A stretch of DNA of 42,749 bases from an uncultured Clostridia bacterium. Lineage in GTDB: Bacteria > Bacillota > Clostridia > Christensenellales > Borkfalkiaceae. Below are positions 14,041 through 23,876 of this stretch, piece by piece (the first letter of the stretch is position 1; the number at the start of each line of letters is the position of its first letter). Made by a program: the position numbers and the translations under genes. The stretch is from the NCBI GenBank assembly GCA_944368925.1, contig CALVXG010000018.1:1-42749 (forward strand), in the 5' to 3' direction. The notes beneath the pieces were generated by a model. It was not told the DNA's origin. It did no database searches and was given only the letters and a program-made list of their open reading frames with translations.

Positions 14041-17000
14041 TTATTTCAGATTCTCGTCGGAGCCATCCTTGCCGGCCTTTGCCTTTTTCTTTTTCACGAT
14101 CACGAACGCCGCCACAGCTGCGCCGATAACGACCACAGCGACTACGACGCCCACGACGATCGCCGCAACAGGCGTTTCGTTTTCCGGAACGGGCTCGTTG
14201 TTCTCGCCGACGATGACCTTATACGTCGTGCTCTTGCCGCCGTAGGAGACCGTGATAATGTTCTCTCCTTCCTGCAGCACGCCTGCCTCGACCGTGTAAC
14301 CCGTGTAGAACAATTCGCTTTCGCCGTCCACATAGTTTACTTTCAGAACGAGACCCGCAGACATGTAGGTATCACCCGGGCGATACTCCTGCGCCGCAGG
14401 ATATTCCGCCACTTCGACAGACGCTACTGCCGGACGGCTGACGTTCACGTTGAGCGACGTCCTCAGACCCGAATATTCGATGCTGACCGTACGGTCATTC
14501 AGCGTGAGAGCGCTGTCCTGATTGACGACCGTGAAGCCGTCCGTGATGACTTCGCGCGAGCCGTCCGACCAGATCAGCAGAAGCGACAGCCCTGCAGGGT
14601 CAAACTTTTCGCCGCGGACGTAATCCATCTTGTTCGGATACGTATTGATGAGAATGTTCTGCCGGGAAACCGTTTCGCCGAACACGGGCGCCTTGGTGCG
14701 CATCGCGCTTTCGGTGGCAAGCAGGCGGTCAGAATTGGTGACAAACTGATCCTGCACCTGTGTGACAAGGTTGTAAGCATCGCGCGCTTCCTTGACGGCC
14801 GCACGGTACTCTTTCCACAGATCGGCATCGGACGCCGTCAAAGCGTTGATATCCTCCGCCGAAGGAATGGCCGCAATCAGACGCTGCGCATTGCGCGCCG
14901 TATCGTCCGCGATCAGCGCGCTCCTCTCGAGCGTCGAGAAGTACGCACCGTATACCCGTCCGTCAAACCCGACGGCGTTCTGCGGGCAGACTGCCGTCAG
15001 TCCGAGATCTTTGACACCGACCACGCCGTATTGGCCCGCATAGAGCACGCGCGCGGCATAGTCTTTGAAGTTTGCATAGAATTTTTCGCTGCCGATGTTG
15101 CCCAACTCGTCCAGGATCAGATACATATCGTCTCCCTGCGCAAAGTCGGATGCGGTCAGGTTCTGCGCTTCCAGCACAGGCGCCTGCAGGCAGCCGAAGA
15201 CGTATTTCGTCGCGCCGCATTTGTAGAAGGAACGATCGCCCACCGCACGGAATGCGTACGGGAATTCCACCGAAGTCACGCCAACGGCGTTTTCGAACGC
15301 GCTTGCGCCCGTGCGCACCGTAGATTCGTTCAGAACGACCGCGCCGCTCTTTCCGGCAGGATATGCCAGAACCTGCACGCCGTTCGGAATACGCTCGTAC
15401 AGAATGCCGTCTTCGACAAAGTACTTCGCGTTTTCACCGATGGCAAACTCCGTCACGAACGTGAGGCCGCTGAACGCACCCTCGCCGACGCTGACGACCG
15501 TCGCGGGAATTTCCCACGAACCGCTGCCGTTGTTGCCCAGACGCGTATACGCGAACGCATATTTTCCGATCGTCTCCACGCGCGGGAACGTAACGGAGCC
15601 GAGCCCCGACGCCATAAACGCGCGCGCACCGACGGACGTTACATTTTCCATCGAAAGCGAACGGATCGCTTCACAGCCGTAGAACGCTTCGTCGCCCGCA
15701 CTTTCCAGCATCGGGAGAGATTCCACGCTCAGAAGTTTACAATTTTTAAACGCTGCGGCGCCCGCTTTGGTCAGTTTGGACAGATCCAGCCCCGAGGACA
15801 GCGCGCTGCACCCCTCGAACGCCGAATCTCCCGCCGATACCAAAGACATCGGAAGCATCGCCAGCGAAGAACAGCCGCGGAACACGCCCGCCCCCAGCTC
15901 AACGTTCGTCGACTGGGCAGAAGACAGCCCGACGGAAACAAGTTCGCCCTGGCCCGAGAAAGTATTCGTGCCGAGAACCGTGCTCCCTTCCCCGAATACG
16001 ACGCTCTCCAGAGCCGCCGTACCCGTCGACGCAAATACGCCGTTGCCGAGCGTCGTGATCGCTCCCAGCACCACGGTTTTCAGATTTCCGCAGCCCGCAA
16101 AAGCCATATCCCCGATGGCGCTGACCTGCGTCGCCGCCAGATCCAACGCCGTAAGTGCCGTCGCCGTAAAGCTCTGCGCACCGATCGACGTGAGGCCCGC
16201 GCCGAATACGACGCTGCTCAGCTCGGACGCCTGGTAGAAGGTCTGCTCGGGAAGCGCTCCCGTGTACGCCGAGATATCGGCCGTCTTCATGCTTTCACAC
16301 CACGAGAAGACGCCTTTGCCCATGGTCACGCCCGCAGGCAATGTGACCGAAAGCAACCCCGTACCCGAGAAGGCATAATTGCCGATCTCGCGCAGACGGC
16401 CGTCCGCAGCAAATTTGACCGAGGTCAGACGGGTGTTGCCCGAAAAAGCATTTGCCGCGATCGTTTCCACCGATGCGGGAACGGTAAAGGTGGTCGCATT
16501 CTGGCCGACTTTCACAAGTTTCGTCCTGCTCTCGTCGGTATACAGAACAAACGCGCCGCCCTCTTCGTCCAATACAAAGGAAGACTGGTTTTCTCCGAAT
16601 CGAATGGTATCGATCTTACAGTTGCCGAACGGCGATATGATGCCCGCATACGTCAGTACGTCCAGATCGTCGGGCGTAAGGTCGGTATAAACGAGCTCCG
16701 AAAGATTCGTGCAGTGCAGGAACATATCGTCGCTCACCGCCGTGAAGCGGCTCAGCGTCAGCTTTTTCAGCCCCGTGCAGGCGTAGAACGCACTCGCCCC
16801 CGCCACGCGCAGTTCCGTCAGATCCAGATCCTGCAGCGCCGTGCAATTTGCAAAGCAGTACGCACCGATGGTCGTCATGTGCGGCGCAATGCGGACGTAA
16901 TCCGTCCCCTCCTGCAAATCCAGGATATTGACGTCTTCCGCTTTCAGTCCGTTCTGAAGCTGAATGTTGTTGATGTATTTCAAAGAGGAACAATTCGCAA

Positions 17001-20000
17001 AACAGTAAGCCCCGAAACTGATCGAACGGGAATGCAAATCAATCCTTTCCAGGTTCGGACAGTTGTAGAAAGCATAACTGTATACATACTCGATGGTATC
17101 CGGCAGAACGACCCTCTTGAGCGCCTTCATGTTCGAGAACGCAAAACGCTGAATCTCCATGCAGGGCGCGAGAATCTCGAGTTCTGTAATGTTCGTGTTG
17201 TCCTGGAACGCCTCTTCGTAAATGTAGTACACGTTGAGGTTTCTCGGAATCGTCACTTTGCCGCCCTTGCCGTGATATTCGGTGAGCATACCGTTTTCAA
17301 CGACAAATTCCGGGCCGACCGTCAGGGTCGCGGACACCGAATACAGCGTGGGACGGCCGTTCTGATACAGCGTCGCACGGATAACGGTGCTGCCCTCCGC
17401 AAGGGTACGCACATATCCCGTTTCGCTGACCGTCGCGATATCGGGCACGGAAGAATCCCACACAATGACGGGATCTACCGCCGTATACCAGGGCTCTACC
17501 TCCACTTTCATGCGGAATGCGGTGTTCTGGTTCACGGACACGGTCGCATTCGTAGGATTGACCATGTTGTTGTCGCTGTTTTCAATGAGCCCGAAGTTCA
17601 GTTTGGAAATGCCGGGCGCCGTGTTGACCTGATCGGTCACCGTCACGAGGATCCCGTCGGAAGCCTCGGCATATTCGTTTTTGCCGCCGTATACGCGCAC
17701 GATCGCCGTGCCGGGCGCAACGCCAAAAATTTCGCCGTCTTTCACGCGGACGACGCTCTCGTTAAACGAATGCCAGTACAGGTTCACGTTCGCCGCGTTG
17801 GCAGGCGTCACCACCGTTTCCAGCTGCAGCGCTTCGTTCACGTTGACGGTGACTGCCTTGGAATAATCTTCCGATTCGGCGTCCTCTCCCGTCGTGATCT
17901 CGACAGAATCGGGATAATCCACCGCATCGGGCAGCGGCTTGAACGCACTCACGCGGTAAGCGCGCGCATTCAGCGCATAGTCGTCTACCTGCAGATACAG
18001 ATCTACGTCCTGATCGTAATAATCGGTGATGTCCAAAGATACCGTCGTCACAGAATTGCGCTCACTGTAAATAGGCGTCATCTGCGTGTCCAGAAGCTCG
18101 AGCGTCATGGACGAATAGTCGGCAAAACACAGCGCGATCGACTGCGCATAGTGGTTGTCGTATACGTCTACATCCAAAAATACGTTGTAACGCGTCTTGT
18201 CGTTGTTGTCCTTATACGGCTCGTACCGCACGCGGTAATCGACGATCTCCGGCGCTTCCGTATCGATATAGAAATTGAAGTCAAACGTCTTGTTGTATCC
18301 GTACAGCGAAGCATCGTACTTCCTGCTGTCGGAAATGTCCGCCAGCTTCCCTTCCATATGGAAAAGATACTGCCTGTTGTTTTCCAGACCGAGCGTCTTT
18401 GCGTTCCACTCCAGTTCGATCAGAGAGGCGCGCACGCTGGTCGAGCCGCCCGTATACGCCTTGCGCACGTTGTTCATCGTCTTGGAATAAACAACTTCGC
18501 CCGTCACCGCATCGGTGATGCTGATCTCCATCGTCTCGGCGCCGCGCAGCATGCCCGCATAAATCGCGTACAGCTGGCTGACCGTGCGGTGTCCCTCTTC
18601 GTCATAGATGGAGATCGCCGCCTTGTCCGATGTCGCATAGATCTGCTTTACGTCCGGATCCTGCGTGTACAGGTAAGACCCGAGCGGAATAATGTATTTG
18701 TCGTCATAATAGGAGCCGAGCGGAACGGTCGGATAAATGGCCGCCTGCGGCTTTTCATAATCGGGAATACTGTCGTCCGCCAACGCTTCGCTCAGTTCGT
18801 ATTCGCTGATATCCATCATCGGCGCCTTGTACCAGTCGCCGTAGAATCCCAGCCAGGGAACATTCAGATCCACGCGGGTGGCTTCGTCGGACGATGTGTC
18901 CTGCAAGGTCACAAAGCCCTCCACATACATCCCGTTTTCAAAGTTCTTGTTCAGATAATCTTTGGCCGCCTGGTTCAGCTGCACGACGACCGTCACTTCC
19001 ACGTCGCCGCCGCCCGCAAGCGTCAGACGGTTGCCGTCCACACCCTCTCCGCTAAAACGGATGTCCGCCATGGAATCGAGCATATACGCGCGCTCCGCCA
19101 CCGTCATTCCGTCGGATGCGATCGTCTCCGTCATCGTCTGCGTGCCCAAAACATAGGTACGGGTGCTGTCCGAAAGGTTCTTTACACGGAATTTCAGCGT
19201 GTATTCCCCTTTCATGGTCGGATCGTCGCCCACTTCGATCTTGGCTTTGTCCAACCCTTCCACATAAATGTACGCCTGCGTGGTCATCGCTTTCTTGATG
19301 TCCGCAAGACCCGCACCCTGCTTGCGCGGGGAATAAGGCTGATTGAATTCGTCGCGCGCGATCGTCGCCGTGCTCATCACCAGGAAGTTGGATACCGCCA
19401 CGTCGTCCGCCGTGATCTGCCCTTCCGTATAGGCAACGTTCTTGCGTACGTACGAGAGAATAAGGCTCATCGCGCCCGCCATGTTCGGGGCTGCCATACT
19501 CGTGCCGCTGTATTCGTCCCATCCGTTGGCTACCGCCGACGTGATCTCGCCGCCGTGCGCCGAAATTTCAGGCTTGAGATGCAGCTCGGGCGTAGGCCCC
19601 CAGCTGGAAAAGTCGGACATGAACGGGCCCGCTTTCTGCGAGTCGCTGATATACATCGTCCCGCGCGATCCCGCATCGATAAAGCTCTTCGCCGCGTCCA
19701 TCGTGATCGAACAGGTCGGGATCGGGCCGTTCAGCGTACCCAGGCTCATGTGTATGATGCCCGAAACGTTGTTGTAAATCACGCAGGCAATGGCGCCCTT
19801 CTGCTTCGCGACACGCACTTTCTGTTCGAACGTGACATCTCCGCCGCGGCGCACAACCGCGATCTTCCCCTTCACGTCGATGTTGCTCGTATAGTTCACC
19901 GCAAGTCCGAACCCGGGCACGACCACGTAATCGAGCGTGATGTTGCCGTTTTCGTCGACAAGGGAAGGATTCTTTTCTTTGAGTTCCTTGACAAAATCTT

Positions 20001-21444
20001 TTTCGTTGCCGTTGCCGTCGCTCGCTTCCGTGAAATACAGGAATTTGTCTTCCCCGTTCACGACGACACGGATGTATTTGGACTGCTGTCCGTTGATGCT
20101 CGCCACACTGAGCGCTCCGGGATACGTGGACGGAGATCCGACCGTTCCCGAATCGGGGTTGGACGCAAGGTTGGTTCCGTATGCGCCGCCGTATGCGGAG
20201 CTGTAATCGTTGCTCGCCGCAACGACAAGCATGATCCCCGCTTCACGCACACGCGTGTACACGTCTTCCATGTAATCGTCGTCGCCCGTCGAGAAGCCCG
20301 CCGAAGAACCCAGACTCATGTTGATGATGTCCACATCCAGTTTGATGCAGTCTTCCAGCGCGGCAAGAATATCCATCGTCTCCGCTCCGCCCAGCGTCTC
20401 GCTGTTTTCGTTATCGGTGAAAACCTTGCAGAACGCCAGCTGCGCTTCGGGCGCAACGCCCGTAAACGTCATCGGCTTGCCGTCTTTGTCCAGAATCTCG
20501 TTCCCGTCCTGGTCCTTGATCGTCTCCGGATTCCCCTCTTCGTCCAGAATCGGAGATCCCGCTATAATGCCCGCTACGTGCGTGCCGTGCGAAGAATAAG
20601 AAGGATATACGTCCGTATCTTTGTCCGCATAGTCGTACGCAAAAGGCACCTTTTTGCTGAAATATACGTCGTCCGCCGTAAGGCTCGGGTCGATCGCATG
20701 CACACCGGTCGCCGAAGCATTCTTGAATATACGGTCGGAAACTTCCTCTTTGGTGAGAAGCTGATCGTCACTGCCCGTAGGCTCGGTCAAAAACGCCTCG
20801 TGACTCATGTCCAGGCCCGTATCCAGCACCGCTACGACCATGCCCGTGCCGTCATACTCCGCCGCAATGCTCTCGTCAACTTTGTAAATACCCGTGCCCC
20901 AGACGTTCGCGTTGTTGCTGACCGCAACATCCTTCGGCGCATAATAATATTCCGAAATATTCACGCTCTCCACGCCGTCCATCGCGGCAATTCGGTCGGC
21001 ATAACTCACGTCGACACGAATGGCAACCGCGTTCAAAAGCAGCGTGTAACCGTATTTGTATTCGTAAGAAATTCCCTGCCGGCGCAAATCGGACAGGAAA
21101 GACGCCTGGCTCGCCCGCAGGCTGCGCTCCGCACGCTTCCCGCTCGCCGTCTGTGCATACTCGTCTACCGGCTTGCCGCCGCTCCGGTCCGCAAGACTAT
21201 CGCCTTCCAAAGAGACGATCAGCCACTGCTTTCCCTTTACCTCCGGCGCTATACCGACCGCATCGCTGAACGCGGAAGACGTGTCTGCAAGTTTCAGCGA
21301 CGTCTCTTCCGTCAGCCCGGATCCCGCACTGCCGGCGTTGGCGACGCTCTGCGGACGCAGCGGCAAAAAGGCCGATGCGCAGATCGATACGCACATCGCC
21401 AATGCAAACAGCCACGTCAGAATTCTGTATTTGTTTCGTACCAT
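14041..21444 (-). CDS. Giant membrane-anchored subtilase (S8) with Ig-like and leucine-rich repeats
   Basis: 2467 aa, behind GAGGTAATT. A signal peptide (about 1-37) leads to a propeptide-like region and an S8 catalytic domain. The triad is Asp208 (AVLDTGLD), His286 (SSHGTHVAG) and Ser649 (SGTSMAAP), with oxyanion Asn412. A PA domain is inserted before the serine (about 500-600, KGKIAVVRRGG). Fn3-like regions follow, then two Big-type Ig domains near 1150-1320 and many BspA-type leucine-rich repeats (about 1330-2130, units such as LTSVKFA and IGAYCFANCTAL). Two more Ig-like domains precede a C-terminal transmembrane helix (about 2427-2450) and a KKKK tail. No LPXTG motif is seen. The protease would be held on the outer face of the membrane. 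The gene follows oppF by 18 bp, so peptide uptake is the likely purpose; C5a-peptidase-like roles on host proteins are possible. Confidence 0.93.
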   Translation of the reverse strand: MVRNKYRILTWLFALAMCVSICASAFLPLRPQSVANAGSAGSGLTEETSLKLADTSSAFSDAVGIAPEVKGKQWLIVSLEGDSLADRSGGKPVDEYAQTASGKRAERSLRASQASFLSDLRRQGISYEYKYGYTLLLNAVAIRVDVSYADRIAAMDGVESVNISEYYYAPKDVAVSNNANVWGTGIYKVDESIAAEYDGTGMVVAVLDTGLDMSHEAFLTEPTGSDDQLLTKEEVSDRIFKNASATGVHAIDPSLTADDVYFSKKVPFAYDYADKDTDVYPSYSSHGTHVAGIIAGSPILDEEGNPETIKDQDGNEILDKDGKPMTFTGVAPEAQLAFCKVFTDNENSETLGGAETMDILAALEDCIKLDVDIINMSLGSSAGFSTGDDDYMEDVYTRVREAGIMLVVAASNDYSSAYGGAYGTNLASNPDSGTVGSPSTYPGALSVASINGQQSKYIRVVVNGEDKFLYFTEASDGNGNEKDFVKELKEKNPSLVDENGNITLDYVVVPGFGLAVNYTSNIDVKGKIAVVRRGGDVTFEQKVRVAKQKGAIACVIYNNVSGIIHMSLGTLNGPIPTCSITMDAAKSFIDAGSRGTMYISDSQKAGPFMSDFSSWGPTPELHLKPEISAHGGEITSAVANGWDEYSGTSMAAPNMAGAMSLILSYVRKNVAYTEGQITADDVAVSNFLVMSTATIARDEFNQPYSPRKQGAGLADIKKAMTTQAYIYVEGLDKAKIEVGDDPTMKGEYTLKFRVKNLSDSTRTYVLGTQTMTETIASDGMTVAERAYMLDSMADIRFSGEGVDGNRLTLAGGGDVEVTVVVQLNQAAKDYLNKNFENGMYVEGFVTLQDTSSDEATRVDLNVPWLGFYGDWYKAPMMDISEYELSEALADDSIPDYEKPQAAIYPTVPLGSYYDDKYIIPLGSYLYTQDPDVKQIYATSDKAAISIYDEEGHRTVSQLYAIYAGMLRGAETMEISITDAVTGEVVYSKTMNNVRKAYTGGSTSVRASLIELEWNAKTLGLENNRQYLFHMEGKLADISDSRKYDASLYGYNKTFDFNFYIDTEAPEIVDYRVRYEPYKDNNDKTRYNVFLDVDVYDNHYAQSIALCFADYSSMTLELLDTQMTPIYSERNSVTTVSLDITDYYDQDVDLYLQVDDYALNARAYRVSAFKPLPDAVDYPDSVEITTGEDAESEDYSKAVTVNVNEALQLETVVTPANAANVNLYWHSFNESVVRVKDGEIFGVAPGTAIVRVYGGKNEYAEASDGILVTVTDQVNTAPGISKLNFGLIENSDNNMVNPTNATVSVNQNTAFRMKVEVEPWYTAVDPVIVWDSSVPDIATVSETGYVRTLAEGSTVIRATLYQNGRPTLYSVSATLTVGPEFVVENGMLTEYHGKGGKVTIPRNLNVYYIYEEAFQDNTNITELEILAPCMEIQRFAFSNMKALKRVVLPDTIEYVYSYAFYNCPNLERIDLHSRSISFGAYCFANCSSLKYINNIQLQNGLKAEDVNILDLQEGTDYVRIAPHMTTIGAYCFANCTALQDLDLTELRVAGASAFYACTGLKKLTLSRFTAVSDDMFLHCTNLSELVYTDLTPDDLDVLTYAGIISPFGNCKIDTIRFGENQSSFVLDEEGGAFVLYTDESRTKLVKVGQNATTFTVPASVETIAANAFSGNTRLTSVKFAADGRLREIGNYAFSGTGLLSVTLPAGVTMGKGVFSWCESMKTADISAYTGALPEQTFYQASELSSVVFGAGLTSIGAQSFTATALTALDLAATQVSAIGDMAFAGCGNLKTVVLGAITTLGNGVFASTGTAALESVVFGEGSTVLGTNTFSGQGELVSVGLSSAQSTNVELGAGVFRGCSSLAMLPMSLVSAGDSAFEGCSALSSGLDLSKLTKAGAAAFKNCKLLSVESLPMLESAGDEAFYGCEAIRSLSMENVTSVGARAFMASGLGSVTFPRVETIGKYAFAYTRLGNNGSGSWEIPATVVSVGEGAFSGLTFVTEFAIGENAKYFVEDGILYERIPNGVQVLAYPAGKSGAVVLNESTVRTGASAFENAVGVTSVEFPYAFRAVGDRSFYKCGATKYVFGCLQAPVLEAQNLTASDFAQGDDMYLILDELGNIGSEKFYANFKDYAARVLYAGQYGVVGVKDLGLTAVCPQNAVGFDGRVYGAYFSTLERSALIADDTARNAQRLIAAIPSAEDINALTASDADLWKEYRAAVKEARDAYNLVTQVQDQFVTNSDRLLATESAMRTKAPVFGETVSRQNILINTYPNKMDYVRGEKFDPAGLSLLLIWSDGSREVITDGFTVVNQDSALTLNDRTVSIEYSGLRTSLNVNVSRPAVASVEVAEYPAAQEYRPGDTYMSAGLVLKVNYVDGESELFYTGYTVEAGVLQEGENIITVSYGGKSTTYKVIVGENNEPVPENETPVAAIVVGVVVAVVVIGAAVAAFVIVKKKKAKAGKDGSDENLK

Positions 21445-21462
21445 AATTACCTCAAAATTTCC

Positions 21463-22512
21463 TTAGCCTTCGTTCTTTTCCGCATCTTCGTCCCCGTCAT
21501 ACAGATGGCACGCCACCCAATGCCCTGGCTTGCACTCGCGGAAGAGCGGTACTTCGCTCTTGCATATCTTCATACATTTGCGGCAGCGGGTGTGAAATTT
21601 GCAGCCGGAAGGCGGATTGACAGGTGAGGGGATATCCCCTTCCAGAATGATCCTGTTCATCTTGTAATCGGGGTCGGGCACGGGCACCGCAGAAAACAGC
21701 GCTTCCGTGTAGGGATGCAACGGATTATCAAAAATATCTTCCGTCTTCCCGTATTCGACCATGCTGCCCAGATACATCACGCCCACTTCGTCGGAAATGT
21801 GCTCCACGACGGAAAGATCGTGCGATATAAAAATATACGCGATCTTGCCCCGCTCCTGCAAAGATTTCAAAAGGTTGATGATCTGCGCCTGAATGGATAC
21901 GTCCAGCGCCGAAACAGGTTCGTCGCAGATGACGAGCTTGGGTTTGAGCGCAAGCGCACGCGCTATACAGATACGCTGGCGCTGTCCGCCCGAAAATTCG
22001 TGCGGGTACCGCTCAAAATACTGCGGCTGCAATCCGCACTTCTCCATCACTTCGAAAATGTAATCTTTATACTGCGTAAGGGGCACGATCTTGTGCTCGC
22101 GCACCGCTTCGCCGATGATCTCCCCCACCGTCATGCGGGGAGAAAGACTGGAATACGGATCCTGAAAGATCATCTGCATCTGCGGACGGATCTTGCGCAG
22201 TTCCCGCGGGGTCAGCTTGCCGATGTCGATGCCGTCAAACAGCACTTCGCCGCCCGTGATCGAGTGCAGACGCAAAATCGTGCGCCCCATCGTCGTCTTT
22301 CCGCAGCCGGATTCGCCGACTATCCCCACCGTACGGCCGACGCGTACCTGCAACGATACGTCGTCCACCGCGCGGACATATTGCTTCTTCTTCCCCGGCA
22401 GATTGCCGCTGACAGGGAAATATTTCTTCAGATGATTGACTTGCAGCAAAACGTCGCCCGTCTCTGCGGCAGGAGTGAAAGCGACGGCCGATTCCGGTTG
22501 ATTGTTGTTCAT
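21463..22512 (-). CDS. oppF: Oligopeptide ABC transporter ATP-binding protein OppF
   Basis: 349 aa. It is one of two ATPases powering the peptide importer. The Walker A motif is GESGCGKTT, the signature SGGQRQRICIARAL and Walker B LVICDEPVSALD, followed by a SHDLSVV switch histidine. The Opp/Dpp C-terminal region with a cysteine cluster (CKFHTRCRKCMKIC) is present and normal for the family. Its ATG overlaps the oppD stop as ATGA. A short N-terminal lead of about 25 residues precedes the ATPase core. Confidence 0.95.
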   Translation of the reverse strand: MNNNQPESAVAFTPAAETGDVLLQVNHLKKYFPVSGNLPGKKKQYVRAVDDVSLQVRVGRTVGIVGESGCGKTTMGRTILRLHSITGGEVLFDGIDIGKLTPRELRKIRPQMQMIFQDPYSSLSPRMTVGEIIGEAVREHKIVPLTQYKDYIFEVMEKCGLQPQYFERYPHEFSGGQRQRICIARALALKPKLVICDEPVSALDVSIQAQIINLLKSLQERGKIAYIFISHDLSVVEHISDEVGVMYLGSMVEYGKTEDIFDNPLHPYTEALFSAVPVPDPDYKMNRIILEGDIPSPVNPPSGCKFHTRCRKCMKICKSEVPLFRECKPGHWVACHLYDGDEDAEKNEG

Positions 22513-23867
22513 TTTTCTTCACCGCCCTCCTGTGCATAAAGATGACAAGCAACGCCGTGCGTCGGCGTGATCCATCGGAATTCCGGGTACGGCCCGCTGC
22601 ATTTTTCCGTGCAACGGTTGCAGCGTTCCTTGAAATAACAATAATCGGGCATGTTGATCGGATTGGGTACCTGCCCGGGTATGCTGTACAATTCGTCTAC
22701 CTGCTTGCCGACGATCGGCTTGCTCTTTTGAAGTCCGATCGTGTACGGGTGCAGCGGATTTTTGAAAATCTCGCGCACGGTGCCGCTCTCCACGATCTTG
22801 CCCGCATACATGACGTACACGTAATCGGCCATTTCCGCAATCACGCCCAGATCGTGGGTGATCAGCATGATCGATCCGCTCATGCGCGCACGGACGGTGC
22901 GCAGCAGATCGAGGATCTGCGCCTGAATGGTCACGTCCAGCGCCGTGGTCGGTTCGTCCGCCACGATCAGACGGGGATTGCACGCCAGCGCCATCGCGAT
23001 CATCACGCGCTGACGCATACCGCCCGATATCTCGTGCGGGTACGACTTGTACACCCGCTCGGGCATGGCAATGCCTACCTGGCCGAGCATTTCGAGGCTG
23101 CGCTGTTTCGCTTCCTCCTTCGTGGCGTCCGGAATGTGCAGCAGCGTGACTTCGTCCAGCTGGTTCCCGATGGTGAACACGGGATTGAGCGACGTCATCG
23201 GCTCCTGGAAGATCATCGCGATCTGACGGCCGCGGATCCTCGACATCTCCGAAAGCGGCATCTGCGCAATGTCAAAGGTCTTCTCCACCATTTCATAGAG
23301 AAGCACCCCCGAAGCATCCCGCTTTTGCACCGGTTCGAGAACCGGCTCGCCCGCTTTGTCCACCATGGGCTGGCCGTGCTTGTCCGTCTTCTGACGCATG
23401 ACGACGCGCTCCTGCCCGTCTTCCCCTTTCTCCGTCTCGTATATGGGAATGGGTTTGCCGTTCTTGCCGAGTTTGTATTCGCTGGATTTGAAACGGATCT
23501 CCCCTTTCACGATCTGCCCCTGCGGCGCCTGCACCAGGCGCATCAGCGACAGGCTCGTGACCGATTTTCCGCACCCCGACTCCCCCACAATGCCCACGAC
23601 AGAGCCTTGCGGTATGTTCAGCGACACGCCGTTGACCGAATGCGCAACGCCAGCGTCCGTGAAAAAGTATGTGTGCAGATTCTCGATCTCGACGAGATTG
23701 TTCTCGTCCTTCATTTGCGTGAGATATTCCGATTCGTCCGCCTTCCTGCGCTTGCGCGCTTCCAGCTCGCGGATGTATTTTTTGTTCGCACGCGCGATCT
23801 CCCGCGACTCTTTTTGCGATAGATAGTGCGCCTTCCTCTGATTCTTTTTCTTCTCTTTATCCGCCAT
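22509..23867 (-). CDS. oppD: Oligopeptide ABC transporter ATP-binding protein OppD, with insertion
   Basis: 452 aa, against about 330-360 for typical OppD. It has Walker A GESGCGKS at 95-102, Q-loop Gln221, the signature SGGMRQRVMIAMAL, Walker B LIVADEPTTALD and the C-terminal cysteine motif CYFKERCNRCTEKC. The extra length is in two places. One is a lysine/arginine-rich N-terminal extension of about 55 residues. The other is a hydrophilic insertion of about 65 residues (133-200, with repeated DGQ/GKP turns) between Walker A and the Q-loop. Both lie outside the catalytic motifs, so activity should be kept. It is paired with OppF as the second ATPase. Confidence 0.95.
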   Translation of the reverse strand: MADKEKKKNQRKAHYLSQKESREIARANKKYIRELEARKRRKADESEYLTQMKDENNLVEIENLHTYFFTDAGVAHSVNGVSLNIPQGSVVGIVGESGCGKSVTSLSLMRLVQAPQGQIVKGEIRFKSSEYKLGKNGKPIPIYETEKGEDGQERVVMRQKTDKHGQPMVDKAGEPVLEPVQKRDASGVLLYEMVEKTFDIAQMPLSEMSRIRGRQIAMIFQEPMTSLNPVFTIGNQLDEVTLLHIPDATKEEAKQRSLEMLGQVGIAMPERVYKSYPHEISGGMRQRVMIAMALACNPRLIVADEPTTALDVTIQAQILDLLRTVRARMSGSIMLITHDLGVIAEMADYVYVMYAGKIVESGTVREIFKNPLHPYTIGLQKSKPIVGKQVDELYSIPGQVPNPINMPDYCYFKERCNRCTEKCSGPYPEFRWITPTHGVACHLYAQEGGEEK

Positions 23868-23876
23868 GCTTCCCTT

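Noticed and set aside
13951-21627. A 2558-aa plus-strand frame opposite the subtilase gene
   Set aside because: It is a shadow of the real gene: the codons avoid TTA, CTA and TCA on the minus strand, which leaves the opposite frame open. Its product is Arg/His/Val-rich with no domain, and it has no ribosome binding site.
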